A stretch of 64,000 nucleotides of DNA from JAAYCU01 sp964401335 (GTDB lineage: Bacteria > Planctomycetota > Phycisphaerae > UBA1845 > PWPN01), in contig CAYNYK010000011.1 in NCBI GenBank assembly GCA_964401335.1, positions 1-64,000 on the forward strand. Direction: 5' to 3'. The notes under the pieces are model-generated. The model saw nothing but the letters and a program-made list of their open reading frames with translations. It ran no database searches and was not told where the DNA came from. Below, one piece after another: positions 1 to 9,582 of this stretch (position 1 is its first letter; each line of letters begins with the position of its first letter). A program made the translations under genes and the position numbers.

Positions 1-1
1 G

Positions 2-1015
2 ATGACCAAACGAGATGTGGTGCTGGCTGCCCTGAAGTTTCAACCGCCACCTTATGTGCCGTGGGCCTGGGACATGACCCTCCGCTGCGCTGACCGAGTC
101 AAAGACTACCTCGGCAGTGACGATTTGGATGGTTTTATTGGATCGCATTTCCTCAACCTCGGCCAGGCCGTCGGCCGCTTCGAGCAAGTGGATGAAAACC
201 ATTTTCGCGATCTCTACGGCGTGGTCTGGGACCGTACGGTGGACAAGGATATCGGGACGCCGGTTTCCTGGCCGATCCAAACTCCCCGTGATTTGGACAG
301 TTACGAATGGCCGAACCCTCATGATCCGGCGGAGTATCAGGACATCGCCGCTCGTCTGGCCGCCGGCCCGGATCTGTTTTCCCGGTTTGTGCTTGGCTTT
401 TCCCTCTATGAGCGGGCCTGGTCTCTGCGGGGCATGACCGAATTGCTTACGGATATGATCGAACGGCCGGCATTCGTAGACGGCCTGCTCGACGCCATCG
501 TGGAGCATAATCTCGTCCGGATTCACCGGGCCCTCGAGCTTGGCGTGGACGCCGTTCATTTCGGCGACGATTACGGTTCGCAACGCGGCCTGATTATGGG
601 CATTACCCATTGGCGACGTTTCATCAAGCCGCGACTTGCGAAAATGTTCGCTCCCGTGCGCGACGCCGGCAAATACGTCAGCCTGCATTCGTGCGGCAAG
701 GTGGCCGAACTATTCGATGACCTGGTCGAAATCGGCCTCAATCTGTTCAACCCCTTCCAGCCGGAAGTCATGGATGTCTTGACCCTGAAGCAACACTATC
801 ACGGCCGCCTGGCTTTTCACGGTGGCATGAGCGTGCAAAAGATTCTCCCTTTCGCCACGATCGACGAAGTCCGGAGCCAGACCCGACGGTTAATCGAAGC
901 CGGACGACCGGGCGGATACATTTTCGCTCCTTCGCACAGCGTACCGCCCGACGTGCCGCCGCAAAACCTGGTGGCCATGATGGAGGAACTGCGCAATCAG
1001 CCGGGGGTAAGTTGA
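2..1015 (+). CDS. Uroporphyrinogen decarboxylase-like (URO-D family) protein
   Basis: A 337-residue protein whose opening (MTKRDVVLAAL) is the usual start of URO-D superfamily enzymes, so it is probably complete although only one base precedes the ATG. It has HFGDDYGSQRG near residue 185 and SLHSCGK near 227. HSC matches the HxC half of the zinc site found in methylcobamide:CoM methyltransferase relatives. It lacks the RQAGRY motif of true haem-pathway HemE, which is present in the gene at 27416-28459. This is therefore most likely one of the many URO-D paralogs acting in methyl transfer or sugar-linked metabolism in planctomycetes, not in haem synthesis. I see no third Cys ligand, so the chemistry is uncertain. 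Confidence 0.8.
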   Translation: MTKRDVVLAALKFQPPPYVPWAWDMTLRCADRVKDYLGSDDLDGFIGSHFLNLGQAVGRFEQVDENHFRDLYGVVWDRTVDKDIGTPVSWPIQTPRDLDSYEWPNPHDPAEYQDIAARLAAGPDLFSRFVLGFSLYERAWSLRGMTELLTDMIERPAFVDGLLDAIVEHNLVRIHRALELGVDAVHFGDDYGSQRGLIMGITHWRRFIKPRLAKMFAPVRDAGKYVSLHSCGKVAELFDDLVEIGLNLFNPFQPEVMDVLTLKQHYHGRLAFHGGMSVQKILPFATIDEVRSQTRRLIEAGRPGGYIFAPSHSVPPDVPPQNLVAMMEELRNQPGVS

Positions 1016-1284
1016 ACACTCCGGCCCTTTCGGCCGAACATGCGGGCCGCGCAGATAAAGTCGTCGCATATTAAGATCAGTCTCATTGCCATATTCGGCT
1101 ACGCCGGCCCGCATCCGATTTCTTACAACCGTGAAAATACATAGTGGTCATCTGTCCAGAGGTGTGCAATGATAACCTGGATCGTTTAATCTGACCTGTC
1201 TTCGTATATCGGCCTGTTTCCGCCGATCGCTATTTCGACGACCCGCGAAGGGTGTGAGTGCGTCAACCATAAGGAGCTTGAGCA
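1016..1284. other. Intergenic region upstream of the metallophosphoesterase
   Basis: About 270 bases without a convincing gene. Short antisense frames here show no recognisable motifs. The 3' end carries the AAGGAG ribosome-binding site (about 1271-1276) of the next gene. No clear terminator hairpin follows the URO-D-like gene. Confidence 0.5.
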
Positions 1285-3039
1285 ATGACGATGAAGCACG
1301 CGGCAATATTGGGCATGGCGGTTCTTTGTGGTGGATGTGCATCGACCAGGCACGGCGCGGCACCGACGCCGTCCCATTTCAGTTTCACGATCATCAACGA
1401 CATCGAGGGGGCCGCACTGGAGAACACCAAGGAATTCCGCCAATTGCTGGACGATGTCAACCGCACCGGTGGTCCGGGTGCCTTTATCATCAACTGTGGC
1501 GACCATATACCCGGGATCGAGGCGGAGGATAGTGAGTTTCAAAAGGCTTTCGGCCCAAAATTCCCCTGGTATCCCGGTATAGGCAACAACGATCAGAAGG
1601 AACCTGAAAAGGTGATGCGCTTCATCCGCAGCCGTTTTCGTGACCTGCCCTATATCGTCAACCCTGGCCCGCTCAACTGCGAAACAACGACCTATTCATG
1701 GGATTATGGCGACGCACATTTTGTCATGCTTAATCTTTATTTCGATGGCGAAACCGATAACGGCACGCGCCGACCGGGTACGGCCGGCAAGATGATTCCC
1801 CAGCTCTATTACTGGCTTGCCGACGACCTGGCGTCCACCGACAAGAGATACATCTTCGTCATCGCCCACGAGCCGGCCTTCCCGCAACCCGATGCCGATT
1901 ACGGGCTTGGTGAGGATGATGAGCCGAACATGGTGCGTCATGGCAACGACAGCCTCAACGAGTACCCCGTGCAGCGCGACGCTTTCTGGGCCCTGCTCAA
2001 ACAATATGGCGTCACCGCCGTCTTCAACGGGCACATTCATCGCTACTCGCGTTATCTCCATGAGGGTGTCTGGCAGATCACCGTTTCGGAGTCTCGTGGC
2101 CTCGACAAATTTGACCAATACCTTCGCGTCAAGGTCGGCCCCAACGGTGTTACCTTCGATTCGCACCGGCCGCGGGAAGGCGTCTTCCAGAAAACGGATA
2201 CCTGGACCGTCACCCGGAACGTCGACTCGCCGGTTATCGAGGAGATGGCAAAAACAGCCCACGTCGGGGTTGAATACGTCTATCAGCTCCAATTGACTTA
2301 CCGCGATCCACGAACGGAGTGGTCGATCGTCAAGGGGCCCGCCGGCCTGACCATCGATCAATGCGGGTTCCTTCGGGGCTGGATACCGAAAGCTGACGAA
2401 GCCGGAAAATATTTCCCCATCAGCGTTCGAGCGACCGATCCCAAGGGAGGGGCCGAAACGGAATGGCCTGTCGGAGTCGAGCCGCTGCCCGCCGACACCG
2501 TGGCCATGTTTCCGTTCAACACCGGCCCGGAAGGCTGGACCCTTGAGACCTGGATGAAGGCCCGTTACGGGCCGGCCAGCGTGTCCTGGGAAAGGCTCGG
2601 AGGCCATCCCGGCGGAACGCTTTTCTCCGTGGGCCACGGGAACACCAACGATAACCGTTGCAGCCGGGAAGGCACGCACCTGACCCGCACGATTTCCACC
2701 CAGGGATTCAAGGACATACGTGTCGAATTTGATGTGATTGCCGATTTGGCCTGTTCGCCTTGCGGTGGCAGTGAAGGGCTGGAGGGTGGCATCGACGGCT
2801 CCACCGACGATGAGCTCATCGTCTCCTACAGTACCACCGGCTCGAAAGGCCCGTGGACAACCGCGCGCGTCTTCAAACCCGACGAGTTGCCCGCTCAGTG
2901 GACCCGGAAGGTCGTTGATCTTTCCGCTGCGGAGAAGGTCGCGAACAATCCCGAGTTCACCGTGCGGCTTACCTGGCAGTTCAACACCTTCGCCGACAGC
3001 GGCCGCATTGATAATGTTGCCATCAAGGGGACGCGATAG
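1285..3039 (+). CDS. Lipoprotein calcineurin-like metallophosphoesterase
   Basis: A 584-residue exported protein. The start is fixed by AAGGAG about nine bases upstream. The N-terminus is a lipoprotein signal ending in LCGGC (Cys near residue 19). The catalytic fold has the ordered metal-ligand motifs of calcineurin-like phosphoesterases: ND near residue 39, CGDH near 73, GNND near 101, AHEP near 195 and NGHIH near 250. After about residue 320 comes an Ig-like segment, then a C-terminal beta-rich domain that may bind carbohydrate or protein. The substrate cannot be read from sequence; relatives cleave phosphoesters or nucleotides outside the cytoplasm. It is monocistronic and followed by a terminator-like hairpin. 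Confidence 0.85.
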   Translation: MTMKHAAILGMAVLCGGCASTRHGAAPTPSHFSFTIINDIEGAALENTKEFRQLLDDVNRTGGPGAFIINCGDHIPGIEAEDSEFQKAFGPKFPWYPGIGNNDQKEPEKVMRFIRSRFRDLPYIVNPGPLNCETTTYSWDYGDAHFVMLNLYFDGETDNGTRRPGTAGKMIPQLYYWLADDLASTDKRYIFVIAHEPAFPQPDADYGLGEDDEPNMVRHGNDSLNEYPVQRDAFWALLKQYGVTAVFNGHIHRYSRYLHEGVWQITVSESRGLDKFDQYLRVKVGPNGVTFDSHRPREGVFQKTDTWTVTRNVDSPVIEEMAKTAHVGVEYVYQLQLTYRDPRTEWSIVKGPAGLTIDQCGFLRGWIPKADEAGKYFPISVRATDPKGGAETEWPVGVEPLPADTVAMFPFNTGPEGWTLETWMKARYGPASVSWERLGGHPGGTLFSVGHGNTNDNRCSREGTHLTRTISTQGFKDIRVEFDVIADLACSPCGGSEGLEGGIDGSTDDELIVSYSTTGSKGPWTTARVFKPDELPAQWTRKVVDLSAAEKVANNPEFTVRLTWQFNTFADSGRIDNVAIKGTR

Positions 3040-3059
3040 GCGGATGATTAGAAACAGCG

Positions 3060-3082
3060 GGGCGTTCGACCGACGAACGCCC
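3060..3082 (+). terminator. Hairpin terminator between convergent genes
   Basis: A 9-bp perfect stem (GGGCGTTCG / CGAACGCCC) with a 5-base loop lies just after the metallophosphoesterase stop and before the end of the convergent MFS gene. The following sequence is only moderately T-rich, so strength is uncertain; it could serve both directions. Confidence 0.55.
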
Positions 3083-3101
3083 TCTTCATCTTTGAGTTAT
3101 C

Positions 3102-4367
3102 TTATGCGGAGGCGGATTCCGCTTCGGTCTTGCTTGGCCGGAAACCGATCAGGAAGATTACGCAGCATAGTGCCAGAAGGGCCGTCGGCACGAGGTAAAT
3201 CCGATTCCAGTCCCCGTCAAAGGTACTGGTTAACGGTCCGGCCAACAGGGATCCCACCAGCATACCACAACCGATCGTCACCGACGCCAAAAACCCCTGA
3301 GCACTGGACTTGATGTCCTTGGGGGCGATCTTGTCGGCGAACATGAAGATCGTGGTAAAAAAGAACGCAAAACCTACGCCGTGCAGGGCGACCGCGCTCA
3401 CCACCAGCCCGATCGGCTGGCCTATGGCGAAAATAAAGTCGCGCAAGCCCCATGCCGCGATCCCCAAGGTCATGGTTACTCTGAACCCAAACTTGAGAAG
3501 AGCCAAGGGTAGCAGGACCATCATCACCATTTCACATACCTGTCCTGCGGTGAGCACCGTACTCACCCAACCCTCCTTAATTCCAACTCCAGCCCGCAGA
3601 AAGCTCTGGGTCCAGACGAAATAGAGTTGCAGTTCGATGGACACGAAGAATGAAACCACCGCCATGACCGCAAATGCCGGGTTTCGCAGCAATTTAACGG
3701 CATCAAGGAATGCCAACGGGTTGCCGACCTGCTTGGACGGCGGAGTGTGGGGTAGGAATAAGGCATAAATCGCGTATACAATCGACAGAACAGCGGCCAG
3801 ATAGAGGCAGTCACCCATCGCCGGTATTCGGAAAAGCTGCCCAATCTTCATCATCCAAAGGGTGAAGACCCAGCCAATGACAATCCAGCCAATCGAACCG
3901 AACACCCGAATCTTGCTGAACTGCTGGTTCGGCCAATGCTGGAAGGTGATTGAGTTAGTCAGGGCGATGGTAGGGGCATAGAGTAGATTGTAGATCAACA
4001 TGCCAAGGAAAACCCCGGCAAAGCTGGTGAGCTGGCTCACGAATAAAAGCATAACTCCGCCCAGCAACTGACTGAACGCCAGAAACCGCTGAGCCGAGAA
4101 ATAGCGGTCCGCGATCTGTCCGCCGATGAAGGGGGCGATGATCGAGGCGATCGGCATGGTCATATAAATCAGGCCGATGCGTCCAAAGTCCACCGCCCCT
4201 GTGGCGGTTTGGAAACCATCCAGCGTCGCCAAGTGCAATCCGAGAATCGGAGCCCAGATTCCCCAGATCGCATACTGCAGAAACATCATCAGCGACAGCT
4301 GGACGCGCAGGGACATGTTCAGGCCGGCGGACGGCGGGGTCAAATCGACTTGATTCGTATCGTTCAT
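3102..4367 (-). CDS. MFS permease, nucleoside:H+ symporter type
   Basis: A 421-residue, very hydrophobic protein with about twelve membrane spans. The opening (LMMFLQYAIWGIWAPILG) and the following GRIGLIYMTMPIASIIAP stretch match the NupG/XapB-like nucleoside:proton symporter branch of the major facilitator superfamily, common in Bacteroidetes and planctomycetes. The start was placed at the ATG at 4367, preceded by AGGAAACGG; the reading frame is open further upstream but without a better start. The likely role is proton-driven uptake of a nucleoside or similar small solute across the inner membrane. It is transcribed alone and converges on the phosphoesterase. Confidence 0.8.
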   Translation of the reverse strand: MNDTNQVDLTPPSAGLNMSLRVQLSLMMFLQYAIWGIWAPILGLHLATLDGFQTATGAVDFGRIGLIYMTMPIASIIAPFIGGQIADRYFSAQRFLAFSQLLGGVMLLFVSQLTSFAGVFLGMLIYNLLYAPTIALTNSITFQHWPNQQFSKIRVFGSIGWIVIGWVFTLWMMKIGQLFRIPAMGDCLYLAAVLSIVYAIYALFLPHTPPSKQVGNPLAFLDAVKLLRNPAFAVMAVVSFFVSIELQLYFVWTQSFLRAGVGIKEGWVSTVLTAGQVCEMVMMVLLPLALLKFGFRVTMTLGIAAWGLRDFIFAIGQPIGLVVSAVALHGVGFAFFFTTIFMFADKIAPKDIKSSAQGFLASVTIGCGMLVGSLLAGPLTSTFDGDWNRIYLVPTALLALCCVIFLIGFRPSKTEAESASA

Positions 4368-4616
4368 GGTTTTACCCGTTTCCTGAGTAAGCACGGATCG
4401 GTTCGGCCACATCGGCCGACGGACGAAAGATGATGCGAAGTTTAAGGCCAAGCCCCCCGGTTTTCAACGATGGAACCGGCCTCCCGCCGTAGGGGGTCGT
4501 AGCGAGTTTATGACCCAAAAAGCGGGGCTGTTCACACCATGGAACGGATTATGGACTGCGTCGGCGATGACACTGCTTTCCCTTCGATGGCGGGGTTTGC
4601 CTAATAGTCTAAAGGC

Positions 4617-6329
4617 CTAATAGCCTTCTGGTCTTTTCCCGTTTTCTTGGCCGTTACTCAACAGTTCGGCCCGGCCTTTGCTGTCATTTCGGATTTCCAG
4701 GCCGACCAACTTGTAGACATAGCCGGTGGCGGTCATCAGGGTAACATCGGATTGACCGATGGAAAAGACCAAGGAAAGTAACTGACAATCGGCGGTAGTT
4801 GCCCGACTAATCGCCGTGAGAAGATGATCGATGGACAACGCCTGTGGCCCCTTTTCCAGGTAGTCTGTTCGTCTCTCCCTCAGGACCGTTTGGGTGGTCT
4901 CGATGTTTTCCATGACCGCCTGCATCGATTCATAGTAGGAAACCAACAAGGCCGATTGGGTGTCAATCTGGTTCTGAATCTGGAGGCGCAACGCTTCGAT
5001 TTCGTTCTGATACTGGCGGATTTCCGCGGCGGCCTTATCCAGCCCGGCATTGAGTACGCGAGGATCGTTGATCCGGATACTTGCCCCGGCGGTCAACTCC
5101 CATCCGCCCACGCGGTCGTCGAAGGTCTCGCTGCCGAAGGCGTAGCGCGTCCCCTGGGTATAGGCCGTTATATCGTACTTGGCCCGCAACAGAAGCGAGC
5201 GTTTGAGTTCCGCGTCGCGGATCGCATCGGCCAGCACGCGGAATTTGGGCGTATTGTCATAGGCTTCACTCAGCAGTTGCCGGCGACCTTCGGGCGTGCG
5301 GGCTTGCTCGATATAGCGACTAGGCACGTCCGCCGGCGGCTCTTCCAGGATGTAGGCGTCCTCCGGTCCGATCCCGACGGATTGCAGGAGCATGAGCAGA
5401 TATGAATCATAGTTCGTCCGGTACGTCTGGATGGTCGCTTCGGTGGCCAAAATCGTCGAGTGGATCCGCTGGCGGTCCTGCTCGCGGGTCCGTGGGTCGT
5501 GGAGCAATTCCCGAAGCAGGTCTCGTTGTTTTTCATAAGTTCGCAGATAGCCGAGATAATACAAGACATACTGGTAATACGACAGGGCGTTATTAGCATA
5601 GGTGGCGTAATTTCCCAGATAGTCGATCATGGCCGCCCGGGCGGTGGATTCCTGATAAGCCGCCGAGATGTTCCGGCTCTGGCGCTTGCGCGAACCGACA
5701 AAGGGAACCTCCACCCGTCCGCGAACCGTTCCGCCGCTGCCGCTGTCGACCGCTTCCTGCCCTTCGCCGACTTCGCCGTATTTGACTCGGGAAGCACTGC
5801 CCCCGCCCTCCACACGGTAGATCGCGCCGTCGAAAGTCTCCTTCTCGATGCCGGCGACCACTTCGCCGCTCATTCCCTCGGAATCGCGACGGTTGGGAAA
5901 CTTATTGACCAGTCCGTCGCCGCGAACGAACGGTTCAAGCCGGCTGAGGTTCGTCCGAAACTCCTCGAGGCCCTGCCGGGCCGCCTCCATGGCTTCCCGG
6001 TCCGCGGCAACGGCCGGAGCCAGTTGGAAAGTCAGATGAATTACGTTTTCCACGTTGAGACGGTACGGTTTGGCCATGGGATCGACCGATTCCGTGGATT
6101 GACTCGTCGGCTGGGTGCTCACCGGGCTATCCGGCCCCGTCGGGTTGGCCACTTCCCAGACTTGCGAATAGTGTCCGGTGTCGCCGGATTCAGGCAAGGA
6201 GGCGATATCCTTCTCGAATGCAGTACAACCGATCAGCCCCACCAGGAACAGGCCGAATGAATAACCATGACCGCCCCGGTGATGAAACCGGTGGATCAGG
6301 CTGGAATAGTACGCGGCACGATTCATCAT
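4617..6329 (-). CDS. TolC-like outer membrane lipoprotein (copy 2)
   Basis: A 570-residue protein with a lipoprotein-type N-terminus (lipobox LIGC) and the long alternating helical pattern of outer membrane efflux (OEP/TolC) proteins. It is clearly paralogous to the gene immediately upstream: both share blocks such as REAM, GLEEFR, SRVxxGEV, GSRKxQ and AAYQxSTAR, plus a shared C-terminal LMTATG.VY motif. The two genes are separated by three bases with GAGGTAAACC as ribosome-binding site, so they are cotranscribed and probably arose by tandem duplication. No RND pump or membrane-fusion protein gene lies nearby; the inner membrane partner must be elsewhere. The role in efflux or secretion is inferred from family. 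Confidence 0.8.
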   Translation of the reverse strand: MMNRAAYYSSLIHRFHHRGGHGYSFGLFLVGLIGCTAFEKDIASLPESGDTGHYSQVWEVANPTGPDSPVSTQPTSQSTESVDPMAKPYRLNVENVIHLTFQLAPAVAADREAMEAARQGLEEFRTNLSRLEPFVRGDGLVNKFPNRRDSEGMSGEVVAGIEKETFDGAIYRVEGGGSASRVKYGEVGEGQEAVDSGSGGTVRGRVEVPFVGSRKRQSRNISAAYQESTARAAMIDYLGNYATYANNALSYYQYVLYYLGYLRTYEKQRDLLRELLHDPRTREQDRQRIHSTILATEATIQTYRTNYDSYLLMLLQSVGIGPEDAYILEEPPADVPSRYIEQARTPEGRRQLLSEAYDNTPKFRVLADAIRDAELKRSLLLRAKYDITAYTQGTRYAFGSETFDDRVGGWELTAGASIRINDPRVLNAGLDKAAAEIRQYQNEIEALRLQIQNQIDTQSALLVSYYESMQAVMENIETTQTVLRERRTDYLEKGPQALSIDHLLTAISRATTADCQLLSLVFSIGQSDVTLMTATGYVYKLVGLEIRNDSKGRAELLSNGQENGKRPEGY

Positions 6330-6332
6330 GGT

Positions 6333-7991
6333 TTACCTCGCGGCGACCGTGTTTTGCCCGACTTCGCCTTTCCCGATCACTTTCAATCCGACCATGCGGT
6401 ACACTTCGCCGGTGGCGGTCATGAGCGTGTTCTCGCACACCCATGCATTGTAGATGTTGTTGGCCACCCGCGATTCGGCAATATACAGATCGTCGATGGT
6501 GGCCAAGACGTCGTCGATGGTCCGTTCAGGTTGGCCCCGGCTAAGATACGTTTCCCGGCGAACGGCGAGTTCGGCCAGGTTTTTCTCGATATTTTCCCGG
6601 ATCGCCGGGCGCTGCTCGTAATATTCGCAGAGTTCGTTGGCCTGCTCGGAAATCTGACGTAAAACCCGACTGCGTTCGGCCTCGATATCCGCTCGATAGG
6701 CTCGAATCTGAGCTTCCGCTTTTTTGCGGGTTGCGCTCAACACCCGCTGTTCGTTTAATCGCACGCTCATGCCCACGCTCATCTGCCAGCCCCCCACGCG
6801 ATCGTCAAAGGTGACCGATCCCGAGGGAAACTGGGTGCCCTGAAGATACGCGGTAATATCGTATTGGCTGAGAATCGCCTGGGAGCGCTGCAATTCGGCG
6901 TCGGCGATGGCGTCGGTCAAGATCTTGAATTTTGGATTGTTCTCATAGGCATCCGTCAGCATTTGCCGCCGTCCGTCCGCCGTCCGTGATCGCTCATAGT
7001 AGTAACTCGTTTCAAGAAAAGGTTCTTCCTGCAACACGAAAGGTTCGGTGGGATCGATACCCAGCATTTGCAGTACATAGAGCACCTGTCCGCGGTAACT
7101 GCGCCGATAGCTTTCCAGATAAATGTTGGCATTGGCCGCCGCCGCCTGTACGGCCTGGCGGTCTTCGCTTTTCAGGCGCGGATCATTCAGCAGGCTTTGA
7201 ATGTGGCCGATCCGGGCCTCGGAACAGCGAATATAGTGCAGGTAATACAAGGCCAGCCGGTAATAGAGTAAAGCCGAATCCGCATAGGAGCGAAAATTCG
7301 TCAGGTAATTAAGCATGGCCCCGCGGGCGGTGGAATCCTGATAGGCGGCGTTGATAATCCGATTTTGATATTTGCGCGACCCGGCGAAGGGGATCTCCAC
7401 TCGGGCTCGGATCAGCGTGCCATCGCCCTCCTCGACGGTCTCCTGACCTTTGTCAACCTCACCGAAAGTCACTCGCGACCCGCTGTACCCGGCCTCGACG
7501 CGGACGAGCAGGCCCTCGAAGCTCTCTTTCTCCAGGCCGCCCGACACTTCCGCGCTGACCCCCTCCGCCTCGCGGCGTTCCGGAAAATCGTTTACGGTCC
7601 CGTTGACCTGAAGGAAGGGCTCGAAGCGGCTGAGGTCGGCACGAAATTCCTCCAACCCGTGCTGGGCGGCAAACATGGCCTCGCGACTGGCTACCACCTG
7701 TGGGCCTTGTTCGAAGAGTATTCGCACAATGTTGTCCACGTTGAGGTGATAGGGTTTGGCCAAGGGGTCATCCGAGGCGGCCGGCTGGCTGGTTACCGTG
7801 TCTCGATACCACGAGGGATCCGTCGAATCGAGCAACTGCATGCGGCGGTTCACCCCCGCCTGCTCGGCGAGCGAATCGTGTTTTTCCTCCATGAGCGATG
7901 CGCAACCGCAGAGGATCGGCACCATCAAGGCGCATAAAAGCCATCGGCTCAGCATGAAGCTGCACTTTAATCGCATCGTCCAGACCGTCAC
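6333..7991 (-). CDS. TolC-like outer membrane lipoprotein (copy 1)
   Basis: A 552-residue TolC-family protein and first gene of a two-gene operon. The signal peptide ends in ILCGC (lipobox), so the protein should be lipid-anchored and trimerise into an outer membrane channel-tunnel. Long amphipathic helical segments rich in Glu, Arg and Gln fill residues of roughly 90-540. The ATG five codons downstream (7976, MRLKCSF) is an equally good start because no strong ribosome-binding site is visible at either. It is the closest relative of the downstream gene, with matching segments along the full length. Confidence 0.8.
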   Translation of the reverse strand: MTVWTMRLKCSFMLSRWLLCALMVPILCGCASLMEEKHDSLAEQAGVNRRMQLLDSTDPSWYRDTVTSQPAASDDPLAKPYHLNVDNIVRILFEQGPQVVASREAMFAAQHGLEEFRADLSRFEPFLQVNGTVNDFPERREAEGVSAEVSGGLEKESFEGLLVRVEAGYSGSRVTFGEVDKGQETVEEGDGTLIRARVEIPFAGSRKYQNRIINAAYQDSTARGAMLNYLTNFRSYADSALLYYRLALYYLHYIRCSEARIGHIQSLLNDPRLKSEDRQAVQAAAANANIYLESYRRSYRGQVLYVLQMLGIDPTEPFVLQEEPFLETSYYYERSRTADGRRQMLTDAYENNPKFKILTDAIADAELQRSQAILSQYDITAYLQGTQFPSGSVTFDDRVGGWQMSVGMSVRLNEQRVLSATRKKAEAQIRAYRADIEAERSRVLRQISEQANELCEYYEQRPAIRENIEKNLAELAVRRETYLSRGQPERTIDDVLATIDDLYIAESRVANNIYNAWVCENTLMTATGEVYRMVGLKVIGKGEVGQNTVAAR

Positions 7992-8308
7992 ATCCGCTAC
8001 AGATTAAGGCTGGAGAAAAGTCCACGCGGCCAGCAGGATCCAAACCCAGCGATCCGGTATGTTCCAGGCTCCTAATGTAAGGCAAAGCCGGGTGAAAAGC
8101 GAATGTCCCGCTAAAACGATTAAAAAAGATTCTACCGGCCTTTCCCTAAAAAAGAAAACCCCACTTTGTTGCCTGAAAATTGGAGATTATTATGATATGA
8201 TCGTGGAATTATGTGCAATGCATCGTCTTTTGTTGTTCATCCGCAACCGATTACACCGGCTTGGCTGTGTGCCGGCCATCGCAGTCGCTTGGATAGATTG
8301 AGGTTAAG
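7992..8308. other. Divergent intergenic region between TolC-like operon and propeller operon
   Basis: A 317-base spacer between divergent transcription units, AT-richer than its surroundings over 8100-8210. It holds the plus-strand promoter candidate listed separately. I see no gene and no strong minus-strand promoter; a TTGCCT on the minus strand near 8085 has a poor partner. Confidence 0.5.
8169..8196 (+). promoter_or_regulatory. Sigma-70-like promoter for the propeller/permease operon
   Basis: TTGCCT (8169-8174) and TATGAT (8191-8196) are separated by 16 bases in an AT-rich patch, about 105 bases before the first start codon. Matches to consensus are 4/6 and 5/6. Inferred from sequence only. 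Confidence 0.4.
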
Positions 8309-9556
8309 ATGAGATTTATGATAAAAAAATCCACCCAAGGATGCCTGTTGGCGTTGCTCGTCGCCGGTTGTGGACCGACGCGGCTGCGTCTGCCGGCGGA
8401 CTACGTGAAACCCGCCGATGTCGCCCATCTGCCCGCCTTGCCGGCCCGGCTGTATCCAATCCACACGCCGCAGTATTCGGGGTATACGGCCATGTGTGTC
8501 GGGCCGGACAACAAGATCTATATCGGCAGCGCGGAATATTACGACTACGGGCAATGGATTCAGTTCGATCCGCGTACGAAGCAGTTCAAGGTGGTCGTGG
8601 ACACGGCGGATTTGCTGGGTGAAAGTCTTTTTGATGTCAGCACGAACAGCAAGACGCATACCCGGCTGGCCGTCGGCCCGGACGGCAAGATCTGGGGCGG
8701 GACGAAACAGGGACACGAAATTTTCGACACCCGGCCGGAGATCGGCGAGGAGTCGCCTGGATTTCCCGGTGGGCACATCATCAGCTACGACCCGGCCACC
8801 GGTGTCGCCCGGGATTACGGTATCGCCAAACCTTACGATGGTCTCGTAAACGGCATCATCGACGCCAAACGCAACCGGATCTATTTCAAGACCGAGCCGC
8901 GATTGTACCTGCTGATTTTCGAACTCGATACGCATCAGATTATCAACAAAGGCTATGTGAACAGCGGTTGCCGTTTCATCGAGTTCGATCACAAGGACAA
9001 TGTGTGGATTCCCATGGGCGGATGGGCCACGAACGATCTGATCGTCAAATACGATGCAGATAAGGACGAGGTGTGCGAATATACGATCGTACCGGAGACG
9101 GCCGACGACAAATACGTACCGGCCTATTATTGGATCGCCAGCCATGATCGGAAGCAGCTCTACAGTAACGCCTACCCCATGATTCAGGTAGTCGATCTGG
9201 CTAGGGCGGACGACGAAAAACGCACGGTACCCATACGAAATGTCTGTCGGGCCATGCCGGATGGAATAACGGAAGGTTATTGCCATCGAGTCATGGCCCG
9301 AGACGGCAAAGGACGGATTTATTGGGAAGCTGTTTTTTCCGGCCCGAACGACAAGAAAGGCTACTGTGCCATCATGCGCTGGGACCCTCAAAAACACGAG
9401 CGGAAATGTTTGGGTTACGTGGTCAACGTGGATGACCCCGAAAGCCCGGAGGGGATTACTCCCCAGGGTTGGGGCATTACCGCCGACGGTACGTTGTATA
9501 TTAAATCGATTTACCCGTATATTTTATATGAATTCCCCGGCCTGACTCTTGATTAA
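8309..9556 (+). CDS. Secreted lipoprotein with beta-propeller repeats
   Basis: A 415-residue protein with a lipoprotein signal (LLVAGC, Cys near residue 21) followed by about six propeller-type blades. Recurrent GPDxKIY / GPDGKIW / DGxGRIYW / ADGTLYIKS motifs match SMP-30/NHL or YncE-like propellers. The start is supported by GAGG ten bases upstream. Such lipoproteins are abundant in planctomycetes; the ligand is unknown. It is the first gene of a plus-strand run and is followed after 26 bases by a second propeller gene, so both may act at the cell surface on the same substrate. Confidence 0.75.
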   Translation: MRFMIKKSTQGCLLALLVAGCGPTRLRLPADYVKPADVAHLPALPARLYPIHTPQYSGYTAMCVGPDNKIYIGSAEYYDYGQWIQFDPRTKQFKVVVDTADLLGESLFDVSTNSKTHTRLAVGPDGKIWGGTKQGHEIFDTRPEIGEESPGFPGGHIISYDPATGVARDYGIAKPYDGLVNGIIDAKRNRIYFKTEPRLYLLIFELDTHQIINKGYVNSGCRFIEFDHKDNVWIPMGGWATNDLIVKYDADKDEVCEYTIVPETADDKYVPAYYWIASHDRKQLYSNAYPMIQVVDLARADDEKRTVPIRNVCRAMPDGITEGYCHRVMARDGKGRIYWEAVFSGPNDKKGYCAIMRWDPQKHERKCLGYVVNVDDPESPEGITPQGWGITADGTLYIKSIYPYILYEFPGLTLD

Positions 9557-9582
9557 ATCATCTTGCAGGAAGGATTGTATCC

